Part shown: piece after piece, positions 9,830-21,409 of the stretch
Position numbering within the stretch: position 1 is the first letter of the stretch
Layout of the letters: each line of letters begins with the position of its first letter
Assembly (NCBI GenBank): GCA_021613375.1
Contig: CM038728.1
Location: 32,172,407-32,236,406, forward strand
Direction of reading: 5' to 3'
DNA length: 64,000 bases
From: Megaleporinus macrocephalus
Lineage: Eukaryota > Chordata > Actinopteri > Characiformes > Anostomidae
Notes under the pieces: generated by a model
Told to the model about the DNA's origin: nothing
Seen by the model: the letters and a program-made list of their open reading frames with translations, nothing else
The model's database searches: none
Program-made: the position numbers and the translations under genes

Positions 9830-10780
9830 GCCCAAAGAGAAAGCTCTCAGATTGAGCCATTAATGAGCAGAGAATGCATAATACAGTAGATCCTCTACAG
9901 ATCAGCAAGCATTAGCGCAATTAGCCTCTCAAAGTTGTCTGAAGCCTTACAGACCCCAAACGGCATCACTAGAAACTCCTACAGCCTGGTGTCCAGACTG
10001 AATGCTGCCTTTTCTTTCTCAGACTTTCAGAACAAGTGGGATCCACCACTGCCTTCTGGCCAGATTCAAGGAGCTGAACCACTTGGCAAATTGGCAACCA
10101 CCACAGTCGATATGCACCAGCAGGTATGAAACCAGCTTGGCAGATGTATTACGGCTGCAGGACTCAATGAAAGCCTGAAAGCTGTTATCTTTCTTCCTCC
10201 CTTACATGCTAGGTGCTTCTTAGGGCTGTTAGAGAGCTCGATAATCTTGCTTCCAGCTTTCTAGCAGGATGAATCCATCAATGTCATAGACATGTTTGCA
10301 TTAAAAGCCCCAGGCTTAATTAAAAGGAAATTCTGAAGACAATCTTAAAGTCCTCCAGGCTCTCATTGCATGCTGGTGTGTTTGTGTGTGTATGTGTGTG
10401 TGTGAGTGCGTGTATGTATTTTCCCAGCAAAGTTCCTGGAGGTCATCATGCTGTCTCCCCTCTGAAGTGGAGCCCCAGTGCGATGGCCTGTATCCGACCC
10501 AAAGCGCGACATAGTCAGATATGACAATTACAGCCCAAAGGGGGGTGCTATGGAGCTCATTAGGAGGCCCGAAGGTGCCTTTGAAGGCCCAGTGTGGAGC
10601 CATCATATCCCCAAGGACAGGCTGGACCCCATTAGAGCCACTCTGGACGGTGCCCAGGGTGGACATAAGTGATTTGATGGCCACTGCGGCGCTGATTAAT
10701 AAACATGGGCGTAAAGGCAAAGCTCTAAACTCATACGGCTAACCAGCAGCACCCCGGCAGCTCATGAATAAACTGTGTAA
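9830..10780. promoter_or_regulatory. Candidate conserved non-coding block
   Basis: Complex sequence with no internal repeats except a TG-rich tract at 10376-10415. It carries homeodomain-type and octamer-like cores (GAGCCATTAATGAGCAGAG, GAATGCATAATACAG, GCATTAGCGCAATTAGCC near 9910, GCTTAATTAAAAGG near 10312). A plus-strand frame at 9935-10129 ends just after CAGCAGGTATGA, which contains a possible splice-donor GT, so a coding or non-coding exon cannot be excluded. No family is recognisable in its translation. Calling this regulatory is inference from texture. Confidence 0.33.
10376..10415 (+). repeat. (TG)n-rich microsatellite
   Basis: Imperfect TG dinucleotide tract. Confidence 0.9.
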
Positions 10781-10859
10781 AGTGCAGCAGGGTCAGGAAA
10801 AACATGTCCACTCCCCAGGACAAGAAAACAGTGAAAGAAGACAGCAGAGAGGACCAGAG

Positions 10860-13800
10860 TGTGTCAAGAATGCAGCACCAAAAAGCCTGAGTGCCATGTA
10901 TTTCTATATAATATCAAATCAATATATAAAATTGGAATAAATGGAATATAACCTGACATAAAATTCATACTTCAAAATTGAATTAGTGTCATTTTTCCAG
11001 TTCTGGTAAACCACAATAGCACATTTATGACAGATTATCTAACTCAACATTTTTCAAGATAAGGATGATGATGATTTATGCACTGAAGCTAGTTGGTGAA
11101 ATATAAGCTGTAGTACCAAACCTAAGACTTCCAATACATCTTGGCCGATGGGCTACATTTGATTCATTGGATGAAACCTTTCACAGGACTGTGGTTCAAA
11201 TCGTTGGGAATCTGAAGATGATCTATAAAGAATGACAACACTAAAAATGTTAAGGGCAGTAAATATTTCTTCATAAAATAAATTCAGTGTAAAAAAGTTG
11301 TATAATTGAAATATATTTTTATGTAACATCATAAAAATCATGCTTTACGATTGAATTTGTGTCATTTTTCCAAATCTGGGACCACAATAGCACATTAATG
11401 ACAGATTATCTAAGTCAACATTGTTTAAGATGGGTATGATGATTTATGCATTAAAGCCAATTGGTGGGATAAAAGCTGTAGTACAAAACCTAAGACCATT
11501 AATACATCTTAACCGATTGGTTACTATTGATTCAAGTAGCAGGAAATTGTTCAAACCTTTCATAAACCTGAGGTTTAAATAGTTTAAGGATCTGTTGATA
11601 ATCTATAGAAGACAACAACATTACAAAGGCTGAGTGCAGTGTATTTCTTTAGAATATAAATTCAGTGCTAGTTGGTGGGATATAAGATGTAGTACCAAAC
11701 CTAAGACTTTCAATACATCTTGGCCGATGGGCTACATTTGATTCATTGGATGAAACCTTTTACAAAACTGTGGTTCAAATCATTGGGAATGTGAAAATGA
11801 TCTATAGAGAACGACAACACTAAAAAAGTTGAGTGCAGTATATACTTCTTCATAAAATAAATTTAGTGTAAAATAGTTGAATAATTGAAATATAATGTTA
11901 TATAACAACATAAAAGCATGCTTTAAGAGTGAATTTGTGTCATTTTTCCAAATCTGGGACCACAAAAGCACATTTATTACAGATTATCTAACTCAACGTT
12001 GCTTGAAATTAATATTATTATTTTGGGCTTTGATGCTAATTAGTGGGATATAAGCTGTAGTACAGAAATCAGTACATCTTGACCGATTGGCTGTATTTAA
12101 TCCAAGTGGTAGCACAATTTTTCAAACCTTTCACAAACCTGTGTAGATAATCAGTAGTGGGTGACCAAAAGGGCTGAGTGCAGCATATTTCTCTATAACA
12201 TATATTATCAGTGTAAAATAGTTGAGTAATTGGAATATAACATTACATCCTCATGCAAATGTAGTGCATTCTAATGCAACTGGGTGCAATACACGTATTA
12301 ATATGTGTAAGACATGCTGGAGTCTTTAAGGGAATCTGTAATGCTGATTGTGTATGAGGGTTAGTAACACTGTATCTGGAAGACGCACAGTTAATACTTT
12401 GGAGATGCTTCTCATTAAATTGCATGTTAAATAAGTTTTCACATCATCTTGATAGTCGATTTTCCCTAAACAAACATTAAAGAGAAATAAGCTTAAGCAG
12501 CTGTAACATAACCTAACATAGAATTTAGCTTTAAGACTAAACTTAATTCTTCCAGTTCTAGAAACCACATAAGCACATTTATAGCAGATTATTTAACTAA
12601 ACACTGTTTGAGACGAGTATGAGGATTTAGGCTTTGATGCTAATTGGTGGGGTATAAGCTGCAGTACAAAACCAATGAATGTTAATATATGTTGGCCGAT
12701 TGGCTACATTTGATTCAAGTGGCAGGATTCAAGGAGTGCAGTGTATTTCTATATAATATTATTCAGTGTAATAGAATAGAATTGGAATATAATGTTACAT
12801 AGCATAAAAATCATGTTTTAAGATTGAATTCATGTAAAAACATTAATGTTTTAAGATTAAATTTGTATTAAAAAAATCATGTTTTAAGATTGAATTCACG
12901 AAAAAAAAAATGCATGCCTTAAGAATAAATTAGTGTAAAAACATTCATGTTTTAAGATTGAATTCATGTAAAAACATTCATACTTTAAGATTGAATTTGT
13001 GTAAAAACATTCATGCTTTTAGAATAAATTCATGTAAAAACATTCATGCTTTAAGATTTAATTAATGTAAAAAATGCATGCCTTAAGAATAAATTTGTGT
13101 AAAAACGTTCATGCTTTAAGATTGAATTCATGTAAAAACATTCATGCTTTAAAACTAAATTCGTGTAAAAACATTCATGCTCCAAGATTTAATTGGTGTA
13201 AAAACATTCATGCTCTAAGATTGAATTCATGTAAAAAAAAAAGTGTTAAGATTGAATTCATGTGAAAACCTGCTTTAAGATTGAATTCATGTAAAATAAA
13301 TCATGCTTTAAGATTGAATTCATGTAAAAAATCATGTTTTATGATTGAATTCATGTAAAAACATTAATGCTTTAAGATTGAATTCATGTAAAAACCTGCT
13401 TTAAGATTGCATTCATGTAAAAGAAATCATGCTTTAAGATTGAATTCATGTAAAAACCTGCTTTAAGATTGAATTCATGTAAAAGAAATCATGCTTTAAG
13501 ATTGAATTAATGTAAAAACATTAATGCTTTAAGATTGAATTCATGTGAAAACCTGCTTTAAGATTGCATTCATGTAAAAGAAATCATGCTTTAAGATTGA
13601 ATCCATGTAAAAACCTGCTTTAAGATTGAATTAATGTAAAAACATTAATGCTTTAAGATTGAATTCATGTAAAAGAAATAATGCTTTAAGATTGAATTCA
13701 TGTAAAAACATTAATGCTTTAAGATTGAATTCATGTAAAAACCTGCTTTAAGATTGAATTTATGTAAAAACATTAATGCTTTAAGATTGAATTCATGTAA

Positions 13801-14130
13801 AAACCTGCTTTAAGATTGAATTTATGTAAAAACCTGCTTTAAGATTGAATTCATGTAAAATAAATCATGCTTTAAGGTTGAATTCATGTAATTTTTCCAG
13901 TTCTGGAAACCACAAAAGCACTTTTATAACAGATTATCTAACTCAACACTGTTTGAGACGAGTATGATGGTTTAAGAAGCAGTATAAAACTTACGACCAT
14001 CAATACATCTTGACTGATTAGCTACATTTGATTCAAGTGACAGGAATTGGTTGAAATCTTTCACAAAACTGTGGTTTAAATAGTTTGAGGATCTGTAGAT
14101 GATCTATAGAAGACAATCTAAATGTAGTAA
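10860..14130 (+). repeat. Diverged long tandem repeat (~370-bp unit, 5-6 copies)
   Basis: The same ordered phrases recur. GTCATTTTTCCAG-type starts (some without the GTC) occur near 10989, 11361, 11940, 12551 and 13891. GGTGGGATATAAGCTGTAGT-type phrases occur near 11093, 11460, 11663, 12038 and 12646. ATACATCTTGACCGATTGGC-type phrases follow them. Spacings of about 368-374 bp give the basic unit, and larger gaps reflect partial units or the nested short repeat. Segments 11087-11400 and 11659-11985 are especially similar. No coding frame persists, and the origin is unknown. Confidence 0.8.
12815..13890 (+). repeat. Nested ~33/29-bp minisatellite
   Basis: A unit of about 33 bp with TTTAAGATTGAATTCATGTA, then AAAACATTCATGC, plus shorter 29-bp forms (AAAACCTGC), is repeated over about 1.07 kb. 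A single, non-amplified version of the same segment lies inside neighbouring copies of the long repeat (for example 11340-11365). The array ends at 13890 by resuming the long repeat's next phrase. This looks like local expansion of one segment inside an older tandem repeat. Confidence 0.9.
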
Positions 14131-14784
14131 AAGCATCTTCTACATACTAGCATCTCCAATACATAGCCAGTGTTTGATGGTGCTATAGCACCCCCACTGG
14201 TAGGCAGAGGATTTACACTGATTTCCCTCAGACTTGTCCTTGGACACCCAATCTCTCTGCTAAGAGCTGCCGAGCTCGCCCAAACCAGGCTGATTCAATT
14301 TGGACTACTCTCTCAGCGGAGGAGGCAGGGGGGGGGGTTAAAAGCTATGACAAACCCCCTGGGGGGACAAAAGGGCAGGAGATTTGATTGAGTGAGGTGG
14401 TTTGGAGGGACTTAACTGCAAGTGTCTGAAGAGGAAGAAAGTACAGGGGTGTCACTCGGCAAGCGAATCGCGAGGTTAAATCTGCAGGATTACTGACACA
14501 GTGGAGATTTCAAGACAGGACCGCAGTGCACGGGTCAGACAGCAGGGGGCTTTACCTCCGAGCACAAATCCCTTTGTTCTGATGACATTATGACAGGCAA
14601 GAAGAGCTGTACAAAATACTGTTAGTGGGGAAAACGAGCAGGATATTGCAGTGAGTGTAAAAAGAAAAGTACTGAGGAAAAATACTGAAGGAGATTTAAA
14701 CGACTCAACATTCCTGAAATGCTTTTCACAAAATCAGCTTTTTCCAAAATTCTTTAAGAGCATCGGCTAACAGGAATCAAGACT
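14131..14784. other. Complex intergenic sequence, possibly regulatory
   Basis: Non-repetitive sequence with a G run near 14326-14337. The plus frame at 14170-14391 has no recognisable domain. Phrases such as GGCTGATTCAATTTGGAC look like single-copy regulatory sequence, but nothing decisive is visible. Confidence 0.35.
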
Positions 14785-15850
14785 CAAAACCAGAACCTCT
14801 CTAACAGCAGGTGGAAGATCCACAGAGAGAAACCAGGTCAAGAAAGGAGAACCTCGCCAAGAGTAGGTGGAAGAAACACTAAGAGGAACCAGGTGGAAAA
14901 TAAGAACCTCCCCAAGAGCATGAGGAAGATCCATCAAGAGGAACCAGGTTGTTAAAGGAGAACCTCTGCAAGAGCATGTGAAAGAACCACTGAGAGGAAC
15001 CAGGTGGTAAAAGGAGAACCTCCCCAGGAGCATAAGGAAGATCCATTGAGAGGAACCAGGTCATAAAAGGAGAACTTCCCCAAGAGCATGAGGAAGATCC
15101 ATCAAGAGGAACCAGGTCACAAAAGAAGAACCTCCCCAAGAGCAGGTGGAAGAACCACTGAGAGAAACCAGGTTGTAAAAGGAGAACCTCCCCAAGAGCA
15201 GGTGGAAAAACCACTGAGAAGAACCAGGTGGTAAAAGAAGAACCGCCCCAAGGGCAGGTGGAAAAACCACTGAGAGAAACCAGGTCACAAAATAAGAACC
15301 TCCCCAAGAGCAGGTGGAACAACCACTGAGAGAAACCAGGTGGTAAAAGGAGATCCTCCCCAGGAGCATGAGGAAGATCCATTGAGAGGAACCAGGTCAT
15401 AAAAAGAGAACCTCCCCAAGAACATGAGGAAGATTCATGAAGAGGAATCCAGTTGTAAAAGGAGAACCTCCCCAAGAGCATGAGAAAGATCCATCAAGAG
15501 GAACCAGGTTGTAAAAGGAGCAGGTGGAACAACCACTGAGAGAAACCAGGTCATTAAAGGAGAACCTCCCCAAGAGCAGGTGGAAAAACCACTGAGAGGA
15601 AGCATGTTGTTAAAGGAGAACCTCCCCAAGAGCAGGTGGAAGAACCACTGAGAGGAACCAGGTCGTTAAAAGAGAACCTTCTTAAGAGCATAAGGAAGTT
15701 CCACCAAGAGTAACGAGGTCATAAAAGGAGAACCCTCCTAAGAACATAAGCAAGAGCTAACAGCATGAGGAAGAACCAATGTGAAGAACCAAGGCTCAAA
15801 AGAAAACCTCCCTAAGAGCATGTGGAAGAACTACAGAGAGGAACCAAGAG
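14785..15850 (+). repeat. 56-bp minisatellite (about 19 copies)
   Basis: A 56-bp unit containing GAACCTCCCCAAGAGCA, then (G)GTGGAAGAACCACTGAGAG, then GAACCAGGT. Two alternating flavours differ in the middle (GAGGAAGATCCATCAAGAG versus GTGGAAGAACCACTGAGAG). The marker AAGAGCA falls at 14914 and 14970, confirming 56 bp. The minus strand lacks stops, giving a 200-codon frame (14879-15481). Units decay past 15660. Confidence 0.92.
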
Positions 15851-16074
15851 CTTTAGATACTAGGTCTACAATCAACCAGAGAAAAGATTTCTGGGAACCC
15901 TTTTTCAGAAGATAACAAGAAGAAAACTGAGAGAAATAATTCTGAGAGTTAATAAGGCCATTTGGCAGGAGCTCTTTGCTGAATAATCTATTTTAATAAT
16001 AATCTAATTTGTTAAAGGCCATAATATACAAAAGAGTCACTACTCTTCTTCTTTCTTCTCATTTCTATGATCTA
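15851..16074. other. Short spacer between arrays
   Basis: AT-rich single-copy spacer, nothing recognised. Confidence 0.4.
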
Positions 16075-16490
16075 TAGACCTAGGGATCTGTGCAGGGATC
16101 TCCCTAGGAATATGCCCAGGGGTCTGTGCAGGGATCTCCCCAGGAATATGCCCAGGGGTCTGTGCAGGGATCTCCCCAGGAATATGCCCAGGGGTCTGTG
16201 CAGAGATCTGCCAAGGGCCCTGCCCAGAGATTTGCCCTGGGACCTGCCCAGAGATCTGCCCAGAGACCTGTATAGAGATCTCCCCAGGTATCTGTGCACA
16301 GATCTACCCAGAGATCTCCCCGGGGATCTTCCTAGAGATCTGTGCAGGTATCCTCCTAGGGACCTACCAAGGATCTCCCTGGGGATCTGTGCAGGGATCA
16401 GCCCAGAGATCCGACAAGGAATCTGCTCACAGATCAGCCCAGAGATCCGACAAGGAATCTGCTCACAGATCTGCCCAGAGATCAAGAAAA
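16075..16490 (+). repeat. 12-bp/36-bp/42-bp minisatellite open on both strands
   Basis: The basic motif is about 12 bp (AGGGATCTGCCC-like, containing the palindrome AGATCT in many copies). On the left are three 36-bp higher-order units (GGTCTGTGCAGGGATCTCCC with AGGAATATGCC), and at 16405-16490 a ~42-bp duplication. Because 12, 36 and 42 are multiples of 3, both strands keep long frames: 153 codons plus (16067-16528) with repeated CRDLPRNMPRGL, and 137 codons minus. I see no start context, signal peptide or domain, and treat both as repeat-derived. Confidence 0.9.
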
Positions 16491-17640
16491 TTAGCTATTT
16501 GGCTTGTTCTGACACATTCACAGTTTAATGAATGTACACTGTTTCTACTACACTCTTGTGAAATGAGCTTCATGTAGTCCCAAAAAGGTTCTAGGACCAG
16601 TAAAAATAGCAGAACAAATTTTAAACAGGTACCACTTTCCATCATAGAGAAGAAATTGTTCAAATGGATGTTTTTGTCACCACTGTTCTAAATAACTGAT
16701 GTTTAAAGAACCTTTAAGAAACTTTAACTTAGTAGAGAACCTACTCAACACATGGAAAGTCTCTGAAAATTAAAACGGTTCTTTGCCTTAGTGCTTTTCT
16801 TTATACAACCATCCACTGAAAGATTCTTTAGGGAACCAAATGCGGTTCTTCTATAGCATCTTCTATGCAAATAGCAGATTATTTGCAAAAGGCTGCTAAT
16901 GAATAGCAGTCTACCTAAACTTTGAGCAGGCAGGAGCAGCAAGTTTAGCGGGTTATTGACCAAGAACGTCTATGCAAATAACACCAAACATCAAAATTCA
17001 TAATGAACATTTGATTAGAGAAATATAACCATGTTTTTGCAGGAAAGCATAAAAAAGAGGGAAGCCATTCAAATTGACTCGAGATTAAGGTTCACAATTA
17101 CTATAACGTAAGCATTTGAGTAAACCAGTAATATGAGAGATTATTTATAATTTGTTTTTAGAGAAACATTCATTTTTTTGGCTGGTGGGATGAGCTGAAC
17201 TTGGTTTGGAGACTATGTGAAATAGTAAGATCTGCTCCTGGTATACTGTGCTTGTGCTTTGAATAGGAAAGTAATTTAAATGCATAAAAGCATAAAAAGC
17301 AGGCACTGGCTCTTTGATCTTATTATGGGCCCTAATGAGCCGCTGTGGCTATTTAGCAAATTTTTAGTTTTAATGCCAAAACTAGGTTCGCAATGGCACA
17401 ACGCATTAGTAAACATGTCCCTTATTGTTAAAAGACTGTACATATAATATATATATAAATAAAGAGACTAATGTATGTGAGTATGCTGTTTATAAGATTT
17501 TAAAATTCACCTATTTGACTCGGTTTCATTACCGGTGTTTCTGGAGCACTGCTGCTGTTCTCTCTCGCTGTATTGCATCTGATTCTGCGCTCATTGATCA
17601 GCATTTGAAACAGACCTCATCAGTATTCAGCTCCTGATCC
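16491..17640. other. AT-rich intergenic sequence with possible transposon remnant
   Basis: No gene recognised. Around 16560-16870, phrases such as AAAAGGTTCTAGGACC, AAAGAACCTTTAAG and TTCTTTAGGGAACCAAATG recall the AGAACC/GGTTCT-rich ends of non-autonomous DNA transposons in fish, but no clear terminal inverted repeat is visible. Confidence 0.35.
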
Positions 17641-17643
17641 AGA

Positions 17644-17686
17644 CACACACACTCACACTCCCGTACGACAGCTTTACGGCTTTATT

Positions 17687-17718
<32 letters not shown>

Positions 17719-17722
17719 CACT
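17644..17722 (+). repeat. (CA)n microsatellite
   Basis: CA dinucleotide runs separated by a short CCCGTACGACAGC-type interruption. Confidence 0.9.
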
Positions 17723-17754
17723 GGGAAAGCAAACAGTACAGCTTTAATCTGGCC

Positions 17755-19380
17755 TGAAATTTTGGTCTGAACCCAAATACAGCTTGAGAATTTTATATCT
17801 GAGCCACTGCATCGCATTCTGAGCCCAAACCTGCCCCATCCCGAATCCCATTATCACGATTTAAGTTTGACCTGACCCAACTTCATCAAGCTCAACAGAA
17901 TTCCGTCCAAAGCTGTCCAAGCCTGAATGACATCATCATGTTTTTAGTCAAAAACTGACTACCACTAAATTCTGGCCATCATAAAAATCTGACCAATGAA
18001 ACTTTTTCCCATCCTGAATAACACCAACACAGCCAAACCTGACAAAATTCTGTTCAAATCCAATCCAGCCTAAATCACACAGTTGAATTTTTCTCCAAAA
18101 CTGAAAACGACCCAAGCGCAACGAAATTCTGTCCAAATCCGAACTTGACCCAAACGTTCTAGAAAATGTTCAGAATCTTCACATTGTTGAGAGGTTTCTT
18201 GATGTTGTCAGAATGTTGACCTTGGATCACATTCAGACTCACAACTTGTGTCAAGGTTTTTGATTGGATGAATTTGAACAGAACCTGGCCCAATCCAAAC
18301 CCAACATGACCCCAGAGCACCCAAACCCGATCCAATCCAAATTGGACCAAAACTCAACAAAATGTGATCCAAACCTATCCAATTTCAAAGCACATCATCT
18401 ACTTTTAGGTCTGATACTGACCCAACCCCAACAAAATTCCAAATAATACCAAAGGAGCCAAACCTGACAAATATCCAATCCAATTCTATCTAAATCACAT
18501 CTTTGAATTTTGACCCAAAATGTAAAATGACCCAAACAGAATTCTGTCCAAATCCAAACTTGACCCAAACATTCTAGAAAATGTTCAGAATCTTCACATT
18601 GTAGAGAATTTTGTTGATGTGGTTTGGGTGTTTTTTTGTTGGGTCATCTTCAGATTTGGGACATCTTGGGTTTGAATTGGGTTGCACTGTATCTAAATAC
18701 AACCAGACCCAAACCATTTAATGTAATTTTGAGTCAAATCTGACACAAGCTCAACAACATCCTAAGCAAAGCCAACCCGACCCAAACCCCATCACTTGAG
18801 TTTTGAGTCCAACACTGACCCAAGCTCAACAACATTTAATCTAAACCAAACTATATTCGTGAGATTGTTCACATTGTTGAGAATTTTGTTGATGTTGTCA
18901 GAATGTTGACCTTGGGTCACATTCAGACTCAAAACATATGTCAAGGTTTTTGACTGGGTGAATTTGAACGATCCGATCCAAACCACTCCTTGGAGTTTTT
19001 AGTCCAAATCAGACCCAAACTCAACAAAATTTCATCCAAACTCAAAGCACATCATCTAGTTTCAAGTCTGATACTGACCCAACCCCAATAAAACTCCATC
19101 CAAACCTAACTAAAACCAGATTATCTAGTTTTGAGTCCGGGACTCAAATGCCAACTAAATTTCGTCCATACCCAACCCAACCCAAGCCAAGCCACATAAT
19201 TGAGTTTTGAGACTGGAACTGATCCAAACCCAGCAAACTATGTCCAAACCCACCCTGACTCAAAGCACAATGTCAAGTGTTAAACTCGGAACTGACACAA
19301 ACCCAACTAAATCCTGTCCATATCCAACCCAAGCCAAGCCACATCAAGTTCTGAGTCTAGAACTGACCCAAACCTAACAG
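17755..19380 (+). repeat. Degenerate long tandem repeat (CCAAACCCAACC type)
   Basis: About 1.6 kb of diverged phrases: ACTGACCCAAACCCAACAA, AATTCTGTCCAAATCC, AAGCACATCATCTAGTTTT, GAGTTTTGAGTCC. They recur every 80-100 bp. A distinctive block (CACATTGTTGAG, then GTTGATGTTGTCAGAATGTT, then GTCAAGGTTTTTGA) is present at about 18178-18275 and again at 18867-18962, an offset near 690 bp, with a partial version near 18595. This indicates an older higher-order duplication. No coding signal. Confidence 0.85.
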
Positions 19381-19399
19381 ACCAGCTCATTTTCAGCTT

Positions 19400-20384
19400 A
19401 TGAGTTTGCCTCATGAACCACCCGAAGTGGGCGACTCTAGGCTACATGATAAGATGGTGATTAAGGGTGGTGAGAGGAGTGAAGAATAAATAAGGAGTAA
19501 ACAGAAAGGACAGTGGGAGGCTGGCTGTGAGACCTACATCGTAACCTTTACCCCAGTCTTGACACGTATTTGGAAAATGATGTTAGCGGTCGAGTCCTGT
19601 TGAGTGCAGACAGATATTTGAGGCTCCGGCGCATATCTGGAGACATCAATACACACCAAACTGCCCTCTCCCGCCTGCAGATGTACACAAATACAGCACG
19701 GAGCGAGCGGGAATGAGGGAACGAGGCTGTTTTGCAGGAAGCAATTCTCTGGCGCTCCAAAAAAGGGCTTCAATTTCACCCCGTTTAATCTTTAACTCAA
19801 ATACAGAGCGAGCGAAGAGGCGTTTTATCTCTTCACCTCTTCATTCCAATCACCACATCAGCCATTTTTAATACTTATCACCCACCAACCCATACGTCCC
19901 TCCCTCTCTCTCCCTCTCTCTCTCTCTGATGGAGCTGCCGCATTTCCTACAAACACTGATATTACACACCTCTCCGAGATTATATGGAGCTATTATTTCA
20001 TCTCTGAGCACTCGGTTCAAATACTTACCCAACAATCTACACACAATACACTCGTTAAAGATAAAGATTAGACAGTCTGGGATGAAGCGCTGTGGAGGTT
20101 GCATTCCGATTCTAGAACAATCAGTGTGTTATACAAGCATGACCCACACATACATACAGCACTGATATACAGAACTGAGTCCCAAGGCTGTTATTACTTT
20201 ATCCTCATGGCTCTGAGTCTGAATGTACCTCTTCAATATATACTCACTTTCAGCGTCTGGTGCATTTCAACAGCTAGAATTGTTACCAGAAACGACAGAG
20301 CGTTAGAATATATACTTATAATATAAACTGACTTCTTACTGATCATTAACTTCCTTTCAACATAGCCGAGTACTGCCTAATATC
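19400..20384. promoter_or_regulatory. Candidate conserved non-coding block
   Basis: The core at about 19540-20110 is complex and non-repetitive apart from a TC tract (19897-19927). It contains GCATATCTGGAGACATCAAT, GAAGCAATTCTCTGGCGCTC and TTTCACCCCGTTTAATCTT. Short frames exist on both strands without a recognisable domain. The regulatory reading is inferred from texture only. Confidence 0.28.
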
Positions 20385-21405
20385 CCTCTACAAACATCAA
20401 ATAAACACACATCACTCACCATCGCCCTCTAAAGGAGTTATTAACAAACATCAAATAAACAAACATCACTCACCACCGCCCTCTAAAGGAGTTATTAACA
20501 AACATCAAATAAACAAACATCACTCACCACCGCCCTCTAAAGGAGTTATTAACAAACATCAAATAAACAAACATCACTCACCACCGCCCTCTAAAGGAGT
20601 TATTAACAAACATCACTCACCACCTCCCTCTAAAGGAGTTATTAACAAACATCAAATAAACACACATCACTCACCACCGCCCTCTAAAGGAGTTATTAAC
20701 AAACATCAAATAAACAAACATCACTCACCACCGCCCTCTAAAGGAGTTATTAACAAACATCAAATAAACACACATCACTCACCACCGCCCTCTAAAGGAG
20801 TTATTAACATCAAATAAACAAACATCACTCACCACCGCCCTCTAAAGGAGTTATTAACAAACATCAAATAAACAAACATCACTCACCACCGCCCTCTAAA
20901 GGAGTTATTAACAAACATCAACTAAACAAACATCACTCACCACCGCCCTCTAAAGGAGTTATTAACAAACATCAAATAAACAAACATCACTCACCACCGC
21001 CCTCTAAAGGAGTTATTAACAAACATCAAATAAACACACATCACTCACCACCGCCCTCTAAAGGAGTTATTAACAAACATCACTCACCACCGCCCTCTAA
21101 AGGAGTTATTAACAAACATCACTCACCACCGCCCTCTAAAGGAGTTATTAACAAACATCACTCACCACCTCCCTCTAAAGGAGTTATTAACAAACATCAA
21201 ATAAACAAACATCACTCACCACCTCCCTCTAAAGGAGTTATTAACAAACATCAACTAAACAAACATTACTCACCACCGCCCTCTAAAGGAGTTATTAACA
21301 AACATCACTCACCACCGCCCTCTAAAGGAGTTATTAACAAACATCACTCACCACCGCCCTCTAAAGGAGTTATTAACAAACATCACTCACCAGCGCCCCC
21401 TAAAG
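20385..21405 (+). repeat. 54/39-bp minisatellite (about 21 copies)
   Basis: The long unit (54 bp) is AACAAACATC + AAATAAACAAACATC + ACTCACCACCGCCCTCTAAA + GGAGTTATT. The short unit (39 bp) lacks the 15-bp middle block, which is a near-repeat of the preceding ACAAACATC and so a natural slippage product. Long units dominate the left and short units cluster at 21062-21170 and 21295-21385. Units are highly uniform, implying recent expansion or homogenisation. Confidence 0.95.
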
Positions 21406-21409
21406 GTTC

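Noticed and set aside
14879..15481. 200-codon minus-strand frame
   Set aside because: A 56-bp repeat lacking stops. The period is not a multiple of three, and no known domain is present.
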